64,000 nt of DNA from assembly GCA_033032175.1 (NCBI GenBank), contig CM065318.1, positions 6,200,001-6,264,000 on the forward strand, given 5' to 3'. Under the pieces are notes generated by a model. That model ran no database searches. It worked only from the letters and a program-made list of their open reading frames with translations, and was not told where the DNA came from. The DNA is from Saturnia japonica (lineage: Eukaryota; Arthropoda; Insecta; Lepidoptera; Saturniidae). Position numbers and translations under genes: made by a program. Of this stretch, positions 50,955 to 62,475 are shown in pieces (within the stretch, counting starts at the first letter, position 1; the number at the start of each line of letters is the position of its first letter).

Positions 50955-51858
50955 TGAGCTGTTTAAGGGACATCCTAATCTCGTACAGGGTGATGTCGGG
51001 GATATCTTCGGTATAGTGTCGGGTCAGCCCGGCTCTCGGATCTTTTGCCGGGCTGGTAACAGGCTTAGTTGACGAGGTATATAACTGCCCATAGAACCTT
51101 TCGATCTCCCTTAATACCTCTGGCTTGGTGGACGCTACGCTGCCATCATCCATTTCCAGCTTCGTCAACTGGCTCTGCCCAATAGATGCATTCCTTGCGA
51201 ACACTTTGGAGCCTTTATTCCGCTCTATCGTCTCTTTAATACTTTTGGTATTGTAAGACCGGACATCGTGTCGCAAGGATTTATGAATAGATCTCTATTG
51301 AGCTGCCTATAGGACTTAGCTTCATCGGAAGACTGCAGCGCCATACCACGCCGATCCGCCATGAGTTTTCGGGTTTGATCTGATATCTTTCGAGTCCTAT
51401 TGCTACGGTGAGTTTTAAAGAACTTGGACCCAACCGCATGGACAGTTTCTACCAGCCTATTACTAATATGATCTACGGAGATGCAACTATCTAGGCAATC
51501 GAATTGGTTTTTCAATTCGAGTTGAAAGCTCTCGGGGTTTTGGAGTTGAACATTAGAGGGTCGGAGCGTAGACTTCATCAGGCGAGACCTATCTATTTTT
51601 AGATTGATATTCAATGTGCCTCTAACCATTCGGTGATCACTGCAGGTTTTCACTCTGTGGATCACAGTGACATCATTGAACATTTGTCTCTTCGTGGTCA
51701 TGATGAAGTCTGTCTCATTTTTCGTGGAACCATCGGGGCTCATCCAGGTGCATTTCCTATGAGGTGGCTTCTGGAAGAAAGAGTTCATCATAAAGAGTCC
51801 CTCTTTCTCCATAAAATCGGCCAACCTTTGGCCCCTAGGGTTCCGTTGCCCATAACGG
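50955..51858 (-). mobile_element. RTE-like LINE internal fragment (endonuclease end to pre-RT)
   Basis: The minus frame 51858-51300 reads NPRGQRLADFMEKEGLFMMN, KCTWMSPDGSTKNETDFIM and VKTCSDHRMVRGTL, the C-terminal half of an APE-type endonuclease as in the CFDP2-like RTE elements (SDH near the catalytic His). Another frame (51276-50950) carries the region leading to the RT (LTKLEMDDGSVASTKPEV, EIRMSLKQL). One frameshift joins them. Both ends of the fragment stop at AT-rich microsatellite-like sequence; neither the 5' nor the 3' end of a LINE is present. Confidence 0.85.
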
Positions 51859-52436
51859 AATATAATATAATTATAATATAATAATATAATCCATATAATC
51901 ATCAAAGTGGTAATTTTCCTTGAGTCAAAAAAATTCGTTAGATATAGAAAAAAATACGGTCATATGAATTAAGCAAGTCCCATTGTCTCCAGTTAATTTT
52001 TTTTTTTAAAGATAACTACTTAAATGTTAAATGTAATGCATTACTTATTCATGTTAATTGTTTTAAAATTAAGAGTTTTATTTATATTTATCCTTATATA
52101 ATAAAATTATTATTTTATACATAAATATTTATTTGTTGATTTGTTCCATAAAAGGTCATAAACCATTCAACTGCGATGATTTTGTGACTTTGTACTCACA
52201 CCGCGAAAGTTCTGTATCTATTGAATCACAATCAGCTTATAATAGTTGGCGCGCGAATCGTTTCATTTCGCAGACGACAGGAACAAAGAGTCATGAAAAT
52301 AATATGATTGTAGGAAGTAATCTCTAGAAGTACAAATCCGATTCAGAAAATTATTTACAATTGGTAGTCTGGTACCAATCTCTATATTCTAAAATGTATT
52401 TTCTATTCTTAATCTTATTTAATTTCATATCCTAGC

Positions 52437-52475
52437 TGGCGCGAACAAAGTTGCGGGTAGTTACTAGTCTTTAAT
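52437..52475 (-). repeat. Short family E-like piece
   Basis: ctagctggcgcgaacaaagt and ttgcgggtagttactagt recall the 'acgaagtcgcgggc' ends of common lepidopteran repeats. Confidence 0.35.
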
Positions 52476-52537
52476 AAAACTATCGGAAACTGTAACTAAT
52501 TTTAATATAGCAAATTAAAAGAATCAAGAGGAGATTA

Positions 52538-55510
52538 TTACTTTTGTTCCCCTTCATATTGCTTCATTAATTCTCTTCTAACATTTTCTGTGTCAAGTAG
52601 TTTCCGTCTTAACTTTAACATTATAGCGTTGTTTCTTTTCTGAAAATTAATAAAACTTTAGGCACAGTGATTTAAGGTGTCATAAGGGGCGTTCAAATAT
52701 TACGTAATGCAATTTGGGTCTTGTAAAACGTTACGATGCGTTCGTTACAAGGGCGGGAAGGGGGTTCGAACATCAGGTTACGTTTTTTTTATAATTAAAT
52801 AAAAAACTAGGGAATTTAAATTTATATAGATGCTTTAAAAACAATTTTTTTATTGAATTTTCATTGTAAGTACACTTTTTATCTTAGAATAGATTTTTCT
52901 ATTAAAAAATATATGTAACACACTGATCGGAAAAATATGTTGCTTTTTTAAAATATACTATCCCCGATGGTAATCATAGCAAAATCCAAACACAACTGCG
53001 ACAACCGAGAGATCTAAAACCACCGGCAGTCGCTGCTGTTATGCCGGCCTACAAGACATAGAGCACTTTTTAGTTCGTGCCGAGATAGAAGTTACCGTAA
53101 AACTGTGACTCCGAAGCCCAACGCATGTGGTTCTGTTGTGGAAGGAAGAGGAGGGTATTAGTTTGAACAGCTCTACAAAACATTCACCATGATACAGACG
53201 ATAGAACACACTCAGCGAGGCGATGTTCCTGCGCAGCTGAAGCGGTTGGATGTACTTGGTAACCTCTGCATCATTAAGAATCATGAGCGATGAGGTGTTT
53301 TGCGGATCCACCCCCCTAGAGCTGCTAAAAGTATTCCATACACGTTGTTTATGAACCGATTTAGATGATTCTTTTTTCGTTAGAAAGGGGTGCTCAAGTG
53401 TGGTCCCATTTCAACAATGAAATTATTGTTAGACTATCCACTTCTAAGATATACCAGGGAACTTCTCAAAATTATATAAGTTAATCTTCTTTTTTGTTTA
53501 AAATTGTTAATGATCAAGTTGAAAACATTGTCAAGGGGTTTTGATGTTTCTAGAAAAGGTAATGCTGCAGCATGATATAATATGCATAATATTAGTTTTC
53601 CCCGTCCCCCGAACAAAATCCTGCTTAAGGACGAGGCCAGAAGGCTATGTTGGTAAAAATAACTACGTTTACCTTCATTACTGCGCATTCTTGTTCAATT
53701 CTATTGTATTCCAACTCAAAAGCAGTGATTTCTCGAGCTTGCTGTTCATTTTTTTCTGAAATTTGCTTTTGCATTAACTGTTCTTCCTCTTTTTCTTTCT
53801 CCATTGACTCCTTTTTTCGTAATGCAGTTAAATCACGTTCTACAGAAAACAAAATGCATTTATAAAAGATTTCCGTAGGTTAACTGCACATCTTCTAAAT
53901 AAATAAAATGGTAGAGGCTTACTACTGTAGTGCGCGCATCACGCAAAAAAACTGAATAGATTTTGATTTAAAAAATTGTTTTACTCTTTAGATACTTGGT
54001 CCTTATAAAAAAAAAAATATCACGATATCTTCATTCAATAGGAAGTTAATACAATTTTAAGAACCAAATATATAAAGAAAGTATAACAGGTTTTTACCTT
54101 TCCTTTTTTTGGGGTTGTATTAGCAAGAATAGGGTTATGAAAACTTAAAATAAACTCGAGTAAAAATTACTTGGTTTTTGTTTTTAATATGCGAGTTTAG
54201 CATTTACTATTGCTATTGCGTGGATGACAAAAGAACGCTTATCGCTTATAAAAATCGTAAAATGTTTCTTATATCTAAAACTACATAATGAATGACGATA
54301 TCGTGGAAAAAATAAATTATATGCAAAAGCGACCACGCGTATATATGTTTCTATTTTGAATTTGAATACTGAAGGGAATGAAGTGTAAAAAACACGAAGT
54401 TATCTATATAAATAAATTTGTAGTTCTATCTGTATAAACAGTACTTTTTTCCAAATTTCCTGATAGACATCTATTAAAAAGATGACGGATATGAGAAATA
54501 AATTGTCTGTCTGTTTTTATATGTAGATTATACTAAAAATATTTACCGATTTTTATAAAATTAGGCACAAAGGAAGTTTATTTATTTTCTCAATTGTTAG
54601 GCTATAAAAATTGTCAATACTTTTATAAATTATCAAAAAAAATATTTCTTAATTTTTTACTCACTTTCAACGGCTTTGGATGAAATTTTATACACGTGTA
54701 TTACAATAATACTTTATGAAGTTATAAAATATGTGTGAAAAAAAAAATACAAGAGGAAGAAATGACTGCGTAAAAACCTAATTACTTAAGACTAACTATT
54801 ACTAATTTCTTGCATGAATCAAAATAAACAGTAATTAAAATTAATCGAATTTCAAACCCTTATCAAAAAATTGTTGGAAATCTTCGCCATATGAAGTTAG
54901 GCTGTCGATATGAGCTTCGGTTTTTACTTTCTCTGATATTTTACATATCTCAATCATTGATATTTGGTTCGTACATTGCGATATTTTAATCGTAAGTTCC
55001 TGAATATAAAAATTACTTCTTTTAAATTAATGATCCTCTAAGTATACGTTATTTACTTATTATGACTTTTTATTCGTTAACTAACGTTAAAAACTTATTT
55101 TTGTTTTCACTTTACACAAAATTATTGACGCAATAACGCTTATCTGTCTATCACAAACAATGGTATTCTATAATATGTAAATTAACTTATAATATCATTG
55201 ATCACAACCAACACAATATTCTTTAAAAAAATGTTATATTTCAATTTTAACCTCAACTTTATCCTTAAAAATTTCATTTTCTTGTTTTATAGAAGAAAGT
55301 TCGTGTATTATGGTGCACGCGTTATTTCGTTGTTTTATAGTTTCTCCTTCTTTAATCATTGTTATTTTCCTTGCTAAAAAGAATTTGTTATTAGTATAAA
55401 CTCTTCACAACTTGTTTTATTAACGAATTAACTTTTTCAATACCTAATTTTAATTTTTGTTTTAATATTTCGATGTTTTCCGTATCACACATTTTGAAAA
55501 TTGGTGCCAT
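52538..55510 (-). CDS. Small coiled-coil protein, possibly CCDC172-like (five exons)
   Basis: Exons in transcript order: 55510-55444, 55373-55252, 54999-54858, 53839-53673, 52639-52538. Every junction is GT-AG and phases (1,0,1,0) agree; the sum is 600 nt, 199 aa. Intron 1 is only 70 nt. The protein is rich in Glu, Lys and Gln and predicted coiled coil nearly throughout, with ERDLTALRKKESMEKEKEEE, QQAREITAFELEYNRIEQEC and a C-terminal KLRRKLLDTENVRRELMKQY. EITAFELEY and the spacing to the terminal coil recall vertebrate CCDC172, a tektin-binding sperm tail protein, but the match is thin. A second ATG at 55492 is an alternative start. Intron 4 holds a LINE piece and a repeat G copy. A 43-codon frame (55668-55537) precedes it and could be an upstream ORF. 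Confidence 0.7.
53000..53311 (-). mobile_element. Jockey-like LINE reverse transcriptase C-terminal fragment
   Basis: Minus frame 53311-53039 reads PLQLRRNIASLSVFYRLYHG, ECFVELFKLIPSSSFHNRT. The usual form in lepidopteran LINEs is HRR.VASL.VFYRLYHGECS-EELF.LIP. The rest has decayed. It lies in intron 4 of the coiled-coil gene. Confidence 0.8.
53345..53490 (+). repeat. Dispersed repeat family G, copy 3
   Basis: Carries aaccgatttagatgattctt, ttttcgttagaaa and accagggaacttctcaaaat, shared with 62090-62335. Confidence 0.75.
53800..54141. repeat. Source copy of a 337-bp local duplication
   Basis: Covers the first part of exon 4 and the adjacent intron 3 of the coiled-coil gene. The second copy is at 50163-50499, same orientation, about 3.6 kb away. 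This copy is the functional one because the exon continues to its donor. Confidence 0.88.
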
Positions 55511-55536
55511 TATTAAACCTATTCTTACCACAGACC

Positions 55537-55668
55537 TTATATTACATAAACAGATTGTATTAAGATCTTTATTTTTGTTTTGTCAAAAACGTCTTCAAAA
55601 TCGAAAACATCGTTTGTAAATGGCAGCACAGATCTTATCACGTTTCTGAATTTCATTTTATTATTCAT
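55537..55668 (-). other. Possible upstream ORF of the coiled-coil gene
   Basis: An ATG-led 43-codon frame (MNNKMKFRNVIRSVLPFTND...) ends 27 bases before the chosen start codon, in another frame. It resembles nothing I know. If the transcript starts upstream of it, it would act as an upstream ORF. Confidence 0.3.
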
Positions 55669-55798
55669 GATCCTATTTTAATCTGCATTATAATATCATT
55701 GGATCAAATCACAGGTGGATTTTGATTTGAATCGTAATTAATTTGTAAATTACAATTTAAAGTAATCAATTTTAAGTTCGAACTTCGAATTGATGTAA

Positions 55799-55880
55799 TT
55801 TTTTTTTTTTTTTAGATCTGACTACACTGTTAGCCTTATGGGCCCTAAAGCCGCTGCGGCTTTTACAGCTTCACCGGACT
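55799..55880 (-). repeat. Dispersed repeat family A, copy 3
   Basis: T run, then ctgactacactgttagcctt, gggccctaaagccgctg, cggcttttacagcttcaccg. Confidence 0.7.
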
Positions 55881-55889
55881 TATTCAAAC

Positions 55890-56167
55890 GGTCAAATAAT
55901 ATATTACTCTCTAGTCTCTATCGAGTATCGAGTGAGAGAGCAATTGATGCACGTCACAACTCATAGACGTCACTAAAATCGTAAATGTTCTGTGACTAAA
56001 ATGCTCGCTTGCTTTGCTGCTTGTTGCGTACGTTTTCACGAGCGTTCTTCAGTTTTATTTTTATAATTTGCAAAAAATGTAGTTTGTCAACGTTTGTGTA
56101 AATCAAGGTAACAATATTTGTGTTGTGGTTGTCTCTAAAACCTGCATCCATGTGTAAATCGTCGAAA
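55890..56167. promoter_or_regulatory. Shared upstream region of Srek1 and the coiled-coil gene
   Basis: The two genes start 657 bp apart on opposite strands. Next to Srek1 the sequence is CpG-richer than its surroundings and holds two CRE-like CGTCA words (55952-55956; within gacgtcac at 55966-55973). No TATA box was seen. Repeat A copy 3 sits between this region and the minus-strand gene. Confidence 0.4.
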
Positions 56168-59100
56168 ATGGTATCCGGCAACACGAGGGTGATACAAGTC
56201 ACCAACATCGCGCCCCAAGCGACTAAAGATCAAATGCAGACGCTGTTTGGATACCTGGGTAAAATCGATGACATCAGATTGTACCCTACGATCAGAGACG
56301 TGTCGTGTCCGGTGCAGTCACGCATATGTTATGTGAAATACTACGACTCTGCGACAGTAAATGTTGCTCAACATATGACAAACACCGTGTTCATTGACCG
56401 CGCTCTTATAGTGATACCGGTGCAGTCGGGCGAGATTCCAGACGAGCATAAAGCCTTAGAAATGTCCAACAACGGAACTCTAGTACCAGGATTGAACACT
56501 GTAGAGCCGCGTCTGCCACCACACGTTATCAATGCCTTAGACGGTGTCCCGCCTAACCAAGTGATTCAATCTCATGATCCTAGGATGGCGGCGGCTGGCT
56601 TGCCACAGTATCCCCCTATCCCGGCTGCGTATGACTCGAGAAAAATAGAAGAAATCAGACGGACTTTGTTAGTTGGTGATATTGGTGACTTAACATCTCA
56701 ACAACTGATTGATCTCTTTAGTCAGACGGGTGAAGTCAAGTATTTGCGTTTTTGTACCCGTGATGCTGATGGTCAGAAGTTTGCACTGATAGAGATGACA
56801 GAACAAGAGACTTTGATTAGAGGCCTACAACTAAATGGATACACTATTGATGGTCAAACTATAACGGTAATTTATATTCACAGATACAGTTTTTTTACGA
56901 AGTAAAAGTATGTTCTGCGTTTAAATAATTTTATACAGATTATTTATTAATTGGACACACTAAAAATTATCTAGTATATTGACTTTTGTTGAGAGGTGGT
57001 TTCTTTTTCTTATCTAAATGGTATTATCTGTTATTAAAATCTTGTTGAAATCATAAATATTTATCCCAAAAGTGATATTATCTTAGTGTTGGTGTACACA
57101 AGTGACTTTTGTCACTCTTGTCCAGTCTATGGATATGTATTGAAGTGTGTGCACAACTCTGGTAACTTCACAAAATATATATTTACTAGCACAAGCAGAT
57201 GACTGTTTGCTTATTAAATATAAAATTTAATAAGAATAAAGAATAGCCTTCATTACTCAGGGATAATATTACTCCCTAATATTGAAAGAATTTTTACAAT
57301 TGAATCGGTAGTTCCTTAGATTAGGAACAAACTGATAAGAGGTATTTTAAAAATAGTAGTGTGGATAAATAATTAGAACCAAGCTACATAAAAACCATAG
57401 CTATAAAATGTATGTTAAATAAAGTTATGTTGTCATAAAATTTTAACCCTATTGACTTTTAATATTTAGTCTACAACTATTTTAGGTCAGCCACGCCACA
57501 CAAGCAATATGTAAACCACAAACAAAAAGCAATGAAGCAGCTCAACGAGAAATTGAGGAGGCTATGTGTAGGGTGAAAGAAGCCCAAAACCTAATTTCAG
57601 CTGCAATAGATCCTGTCATTGGCTTACTTTCCAAAGACAAGAGAAGGTATGATTTTTGGGCATGATTTTTTATTTCAAGTTATAAGGTAAAACCTAATAC
57701 ATTAAAAATTTCAAAATCTATTTGGATGCAAAAAAAATATGACAGGTTTTTATCAGATTTTCCTTTGTGATTATAAAAGAATGAACACTTTTCATAACAT
57801 GGTCATATCTGGTTAGCTTCATTGTTTGTAAATAACCATTAACTAATGAGTAATATGATTAAAAGACTACTTTCATTTCCTTATGAAAATATATTGACTA
57901 AGAAGTGATTTTTTTAATACTACAAAAGTGGCAAAAAAGATTGTGGTCTGCCTGATGATAAGTGGTTACCACAAACTATGGACACTTACAATACCAGAAC
58001 CATCACATGCATGTTGTGTGTATAGAAAAATTAAAATTCAATTCAATTAAACTTTCCTGCTTTTTAAAGCATTAGCTTTTGTGTATGTTTGTCTAGTTTA
58101 TAAATTGTTATTTTTAACTTTACTAATTTGTCTTCTTATAGAATTTATTTTCAACATGATTTATGTAACATTTTTAACATTACATTTTAAGTTTTTGTTA
58201 ATACATATATATGTTTTTAATAGTGAACTATTTGAGAAATCTAACCTGAAGCATTCAATTGAGTTCATATGTATGTTTTATCTAATTTTGTAGTTATATA
58301 TGCACTTTCAGAAATTGTTATAATATAAACAATTACTACAGATCCCGTTCGAGATCGAGGTCTCGGCGACGATCGCGGTCGAGGTCCCGGCGCTCGAGAT
58401 CTCGACATCGCGGCAAGCGCTCACGGTCGCGCTCTAGACACCGTTCCAGACGATCCAGATCCCGACATAGACCCCATACCAGGTATATGCAATTATTGTA
58501 AAAATTGTTTTGAAACCTTTCTAGCTAGTCATGAGTGTTATGATATCTTGTTTTTTAAGAGAAGCTGAAAAGCTTCAATCTAGAGAAGGAGCTCTATAGT
58601 ACAGAGGAAAATAAAATATTGTAAAATAACAACAACAAATATGAAATATTTTATTTTAATATCTCTTAAGTACTTAAGTTTTTAGTGCACCATAATATTT
58701 CTTATATCTCTTTAAATATTTAATCATGTATGATTGTAGTTATGTACATGACGAATATCCTAATGAGTATTACATATTTATCCTACTAGTATAATAAATG
58801 TGAAAGTGTGTATGTTTGGATGTTTGTTACTCAATCACGCTAAAACTGCTGAACAGATCTCAATGAAATTTGTCATACAGATAATGTATGACCTGGAATA
58901 ACACATAGGGTACTTTTTATCCCGGTAAAAGTCATAGTTTAACCAGTGTAATCCTACAAATATAATAAATGGAAAGTTTCTATGTTTGTTACACAATCGC
59001 GCAAAAATGGCGATTTTTTTTGGTTTGTCGTGTTCCGAGATCAGTCTGTGTATATCCAATAATAAAACGCAGACGAATTCGCGGGTACCAGCTAGATACT

Positions 59101-61256
59101 CATAAACAAGGCAAGTAGAACCCATACTTACGTTCTTAAATTTTTTAATGATTATTCAAATTAACCTAGATACTAAAGGTTCCCAAATTTTTTGTGCCTG
59201 TATGCACAAGGTCACAGACTTCATGATCCTAACAAGTAATAAATTAATTACCTAATCAATCCCCACAGCTTAGTTTATATGATATACTTTATAGACATTT
59301 TGGGCCCAATATTTTTACTGACGTCTGTGAGTTGTATGAATGTTGTATTTATGTAGACATGTTTTTGGATACTTTCAATCCCCATCTCAATCAAAATCTT
59401 AAAACTAGCAAATACCAAAGAGACAAACATCTTAGCATTCCATGGATTCACCGTGCGGGTGCCGGGTCTATCGTGTAGCAGACAGAGGGAACACAAGCAG
59501 TCCCTGGGACTTACGATCCAGGTGTAGGTTTAAAGGGCCCCCCTATGATGCACATTAGCGCTCACCTTGACTGCCCGTGATACCCTTCCTGCCAAGCCAG
59601 ATTTGGTAAAAGCCTGTTAATGCCGCTTTAGATACCTGTTCTAAAATAGAACTTACTGCAGTTCTCGACAGGCCGAGGTCTTTTAACAAGTTATAGAGAG
59701 ATTTCGGTGGAATACCTCTCGCTCCCACTTCCAACGCATATAAGTTAACCGCATAGCCGTTCTTGGTTAACTCGTTATATAGATCGTAATATTTATTCAT
59801 TTTTATTGCATGGTCTTTAGGTATATTAGTTTCCCACGGTACAGTAAGCTCTACAAGTACTATACGCTTGATTTCTCGAGAATAAAGAAATATGTCCGGT
59901 CTGAATGACGAAACAACCACATCCTCTGGGATTTTATATTGTTTTTCATATGTGTCCACTAAGATAGTCCAATCAGATGCAGAACCTAGGATTTAGAAGG
60001 GCTTACTTTTAACATTTACTGTTGTTCCTTCTTTTATAAATTTAATTTGTCTCCTGTTAATAGTCAATCCTTTTTAAGCTCTAGCTACCGAAAGACTTAC
60101 TGCTTCACATATGAACTGAAGTACTCTATCATGGCGACGTGAGTTAGACCCCTATCAAGAAGCACCTTGCATCCTACTAATAAGTGCCTGGCTGTACCTA
60201 TTGCCTCACCTCAAATATAGCAAGATATTTCAAGAGGCTTTCCCCTATCTTACTAAGTTACTCTGGCCTGGGAGGGTCATTTGGAAGGCATTCAGGTTTA
60301 ATTTTAGAAGAGCAGGAGACCAGTCATATAACAAGGCGCGCCACTTTAGTGCTACTGGGATGCAGAACTCACCTATGGCCAAATTTGATCATATTTTGAT
60401 CCAGATTTTTCAGTCTACTGTGTGTGGCTTTTATGATAATACTTTTGAAATTATAAATGTTTAGTAATATTTTTTAATGTAATTTTGCAGATCGCGATCA
60501 CGTCACCGTAGTTCACGGCGCTCGCGTTCCAAATCTCGGCATCGCAGCTCTCGTTCTAAACGAGATCGCTCTCGTGACAAAGATCGCAAGGATAGAAAGT
60601 CTTCTACAGATAAGGATAAAAAAGAAAAATCAAAATCTCCAAACAAAGAAGAAAAGGTAGAAAAAGAAAAAAAAGAAGAAAAACAAAAAGATACCGCCGA
60701 AACTAACGGCACTGATCCCGATGTAAAATCAAAAGCATCGACGCCTGCTGACGATAAAGACAAAGAGAATGAAAAGGTCAAAGAGAAGGATAGATCGCCA
60801 TCTAAGAAGAAAGATCGCTCAAGGTCACGAGATAGAAAGAGAGACCGATCCCGGTCGAGGCGCAGGTCTAGGTCGCGCTCTAGGAAAAAACGTTCGCGCT
60901 CACGCAAGCGGTCTCGATCTAAACTCGGACGAGCTCGTTCTAGAGATAGAAAGCGGTCTAGGTCAAGGAAGCGCTCGAAATCTAGGGATCGGAAACGATC
61001 ACGTTCTAGAAACAGAAAGCGGTCGAAGTCGAAGGATAGAAAACGTTCGCGATCGCGCGATCGTAAACGATCACGGTCGAAGAGTCGATCTCATAGAGAC
61101 TCTAAAACACCGCACGACAGAAAGTCACGTGATGGGACTCCTAATCTCTCGGTTATAGAACAAAAATACACTTCAGTGATAGAGCAGAAGACGCCTGAAC
61201 TAATAAATGATGATAAAAATTCACCTGACAATATGGACATTTCTAATTCTCCATAA
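56168..61256 (+). CDS. Srek1: SREK1/SFRS12-like splicing regulator, two RRMs and RS domain (four exons)
   Basis: Exons: 56168-56866, 57486-57646, 58342-58482, 60491-61256. All introns are GT-AG, phases 0,2,2; the sum is 1767 nt, 588 aa. RRM1 covers about 7-81 (RVIQVTNIAPQATKDQMQTL, RNP1-like SRICYVKYY). A linker with DPRMAAAGLPQYPPIPAA and SRKIEEIRRTLLVGD leads into RRM2 (about 165-240; RNP1-like KFALIEM). Exon 2 gives the EEAMCRVKEAQNLISAAIDP helix typical of SREK1. From residue 287 on, RS/RD/RK repeats with an acidic Lys/Glu segment reach near the end. In vertebrates SREK1 (SRrp86) modulates other SR proteins in splice-site choice in the nucleus. Another in-frame ATG lies at 56150; 56168 was chosen because the homology starts just after it and the gaaaATGG context is better. 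Confidence 0.94.
57236..57340 (+). repeat. Family E fragment in Srek1 intron 1
   Basis: aatagccttcattactcagg and atcggtagttccttagatta match the 'agcctat.ttactcagggat' and 'ggtagttcc.gagatta' blocks at 33650 and 37160. Confidence 0.5.
57945..58025 (+). repeat. Dispersed repeat family H, copy 1
   Basis: gtctgcctgatgataagtgg, then actatggacactta and accagaaccatcac: a retroposon 3'-end motif common in Lepidoptera. A relative lies at 63515-63590. Confidence 0.5.
58793..59095 (-). repeat. Family E-type repeat, reverse orientation, Srek1 intron 3
   Basis: Opens actagtataataaatgtgaa, carries tatgtttggatgtttgttac and ends cgcagacgaattcgcgggta-ccagcta. The ends mirror the actagct...cgcgg starts of the plus-strand copies. 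Confidence 0.6.
59555..60430 (-). mobile_element. Decayed retroelement C-terminus with nuclease-like domain
   Basis: A minus frame (59959-59555, 134 aa) reads RPDIFLYSREIKRIVLVELT followed by VPWETN, YALEVGARGIPPKSLYNLLK and LGLSRTA. The PD...(V)E-LT pattern suits a PD-(D/E)XK restriction-like nuclease fold. I recall such C-terminal domains in reverse-transcriptase-bearing proteins of cnidarians and insects. Upstream on the same strand (60430-60020) are broken words such as SQALISRMQGAS and HDRVLQFICEAVS, as in the zinc-finger and H-D-x-V-L stretch before such domains. Antisense within Srek1 intron 3. The exact clade (R2/NeSL-like or other) is unknown. Confidence 0.65.
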
Positions 61257-62089
61257 AATTTGACATTATTATTTATATGTACATGAATTAATTTATCTTA
61301 GGCTACGAGTGTATCTAACGATCAGAGTGGTCCCATATCCTTCATACAGTGTACAATTACTAGTCATTTTACCTTTTTGTAATGATATCAAATCAAAGAG
61401 TTTTAAATGAAAATTTTAAATAGTTTGTTCAACCGTATATTAATAATTTATTATAGTTACATCATCATTTAGTGACGGACTTCATGAAGTGCGCTATCAA
61501 ATTAAAGTTCACTAGGACTTGTATGCTCGTAGCCTTGTCCCAATAAGATTCTTGGTGTAATATGAAATGTACATGGATATCATGTTCTTAGTAATACATA
61601 AGTTTTAAGAAATTTGAAATAAATTTACTTAAGTGAATTCGCGTATGTAATAAAACTAAAATGAAAAAAAAAGAGAACTTTATTTACCAGCACTAGACTT
61701 AAACTAGGCATAGTCATTATCACGCAAGCTGGAATAAGAATTTCTACGTAATATTACATAAAAAAATGTTTTATTCCCTATAAATCTGCAAAACAAATAG
61801 ATTTTTCAAGTTTTTTTTTTCACAAATTTTCTTTAGTTTTCTACAAATTTCACGATAAACGCTCTCTCTATAAACATGAAAATTTACAATAAATAATTTG
61901 GTACCTTGATATTTTACTACATTGATATTAACAATGTCATACATGCTCAGATTTAACTCGACGCGACGTCAACCATCCATAATCCATAGAATTCAGAAAT
62001 CCAGAATCCATAGATTTCATATGTACAGATCGACAACTCGACAGAGCATAGTATTATGTGTTAGAACGAAATAGGGATACGAGACCATT
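61257..62089. other. Srek1 3' UTR and following non-coding DNA
   Basis: The 3' UTR probably ends soon after the AATAAA at 61618-61623, about 360 nt after the stop. Beyond it lies AT-rich sequence without a coding signal, including short echoes of aatccatagaatt at 61980-62015. Confidence 0.55.
61618..61623 (+). terminator. Probable Srek1 polyadenylation signal
   Basis: AATAAA, 362 nt after the Srek1 stop codon, in AT-rich sequence. Confidence 0.55.
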
Positions 62090-62335
62090 TTTAACTAACT
62101 TTAAAAAGGAGGTTCTCAGTTCGATTGTATTTTATTTTTTATATGAAAATTCAAGCATAACTTTTATTAAAGAAACCGATTTAGATGATTCTTTTTTCGT
62201 TGGAAATGGGATACCTCAAGGGTTGTCCCATTTAAATTTCATTGGTATTGGCATTGGATCTTCTTCGACTTCGAAGATACACCAGAGAACTTCTCAAAAT
62301 CAATGAAGTTGGTTTTCTTTTTTAAAAATTGTCTA
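62090..62335 (+). repeat. Dispersed repeat family G, copy 4
   Basis: taactttaaaaaggaggttc, aaaccgatttagatgattct, ttggatcttcttcgacttcg and agaacttctcaaaatcaatg match the other three copies in order; it closes with gaagttggttttc. Confidence 0.8.
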
Positions 62336-62475
62336 TGTGCTATCGGCCTTACGTAAATCGTTATCAAAATAAATCGCGCTGCTTTCTGCAAAATCTAAAT
62401 CAAAATCTAGACGTGTTTAATTGTGCTTACGAGTAATGTAACTGAACGTAGAAAATCAACAAAACAATACACATG

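Noticed and set aside
55376..55404. A 28-nt intron with a tactaataac branch-like word in the coiled-coil gene
   Set aside because: Too short to splice; using the upstream donor at 55443 gives a 70-nt intron with the same acceptor and a better frame.
60503..60907. 134-codon minus-strand frame rich in Arg, Leu, Phe and Ser
   Set aside because: It is the reverse reading of the Arg/Ser-coding repeat of Srek1; the composition follows from that.
60769..61158. 129-codon plus-strand frame overlapping the last Srek1 exon
   Set aside because: An off-frame reading of the RS repeat; the Srek1 frame continues in phase to its own stop.
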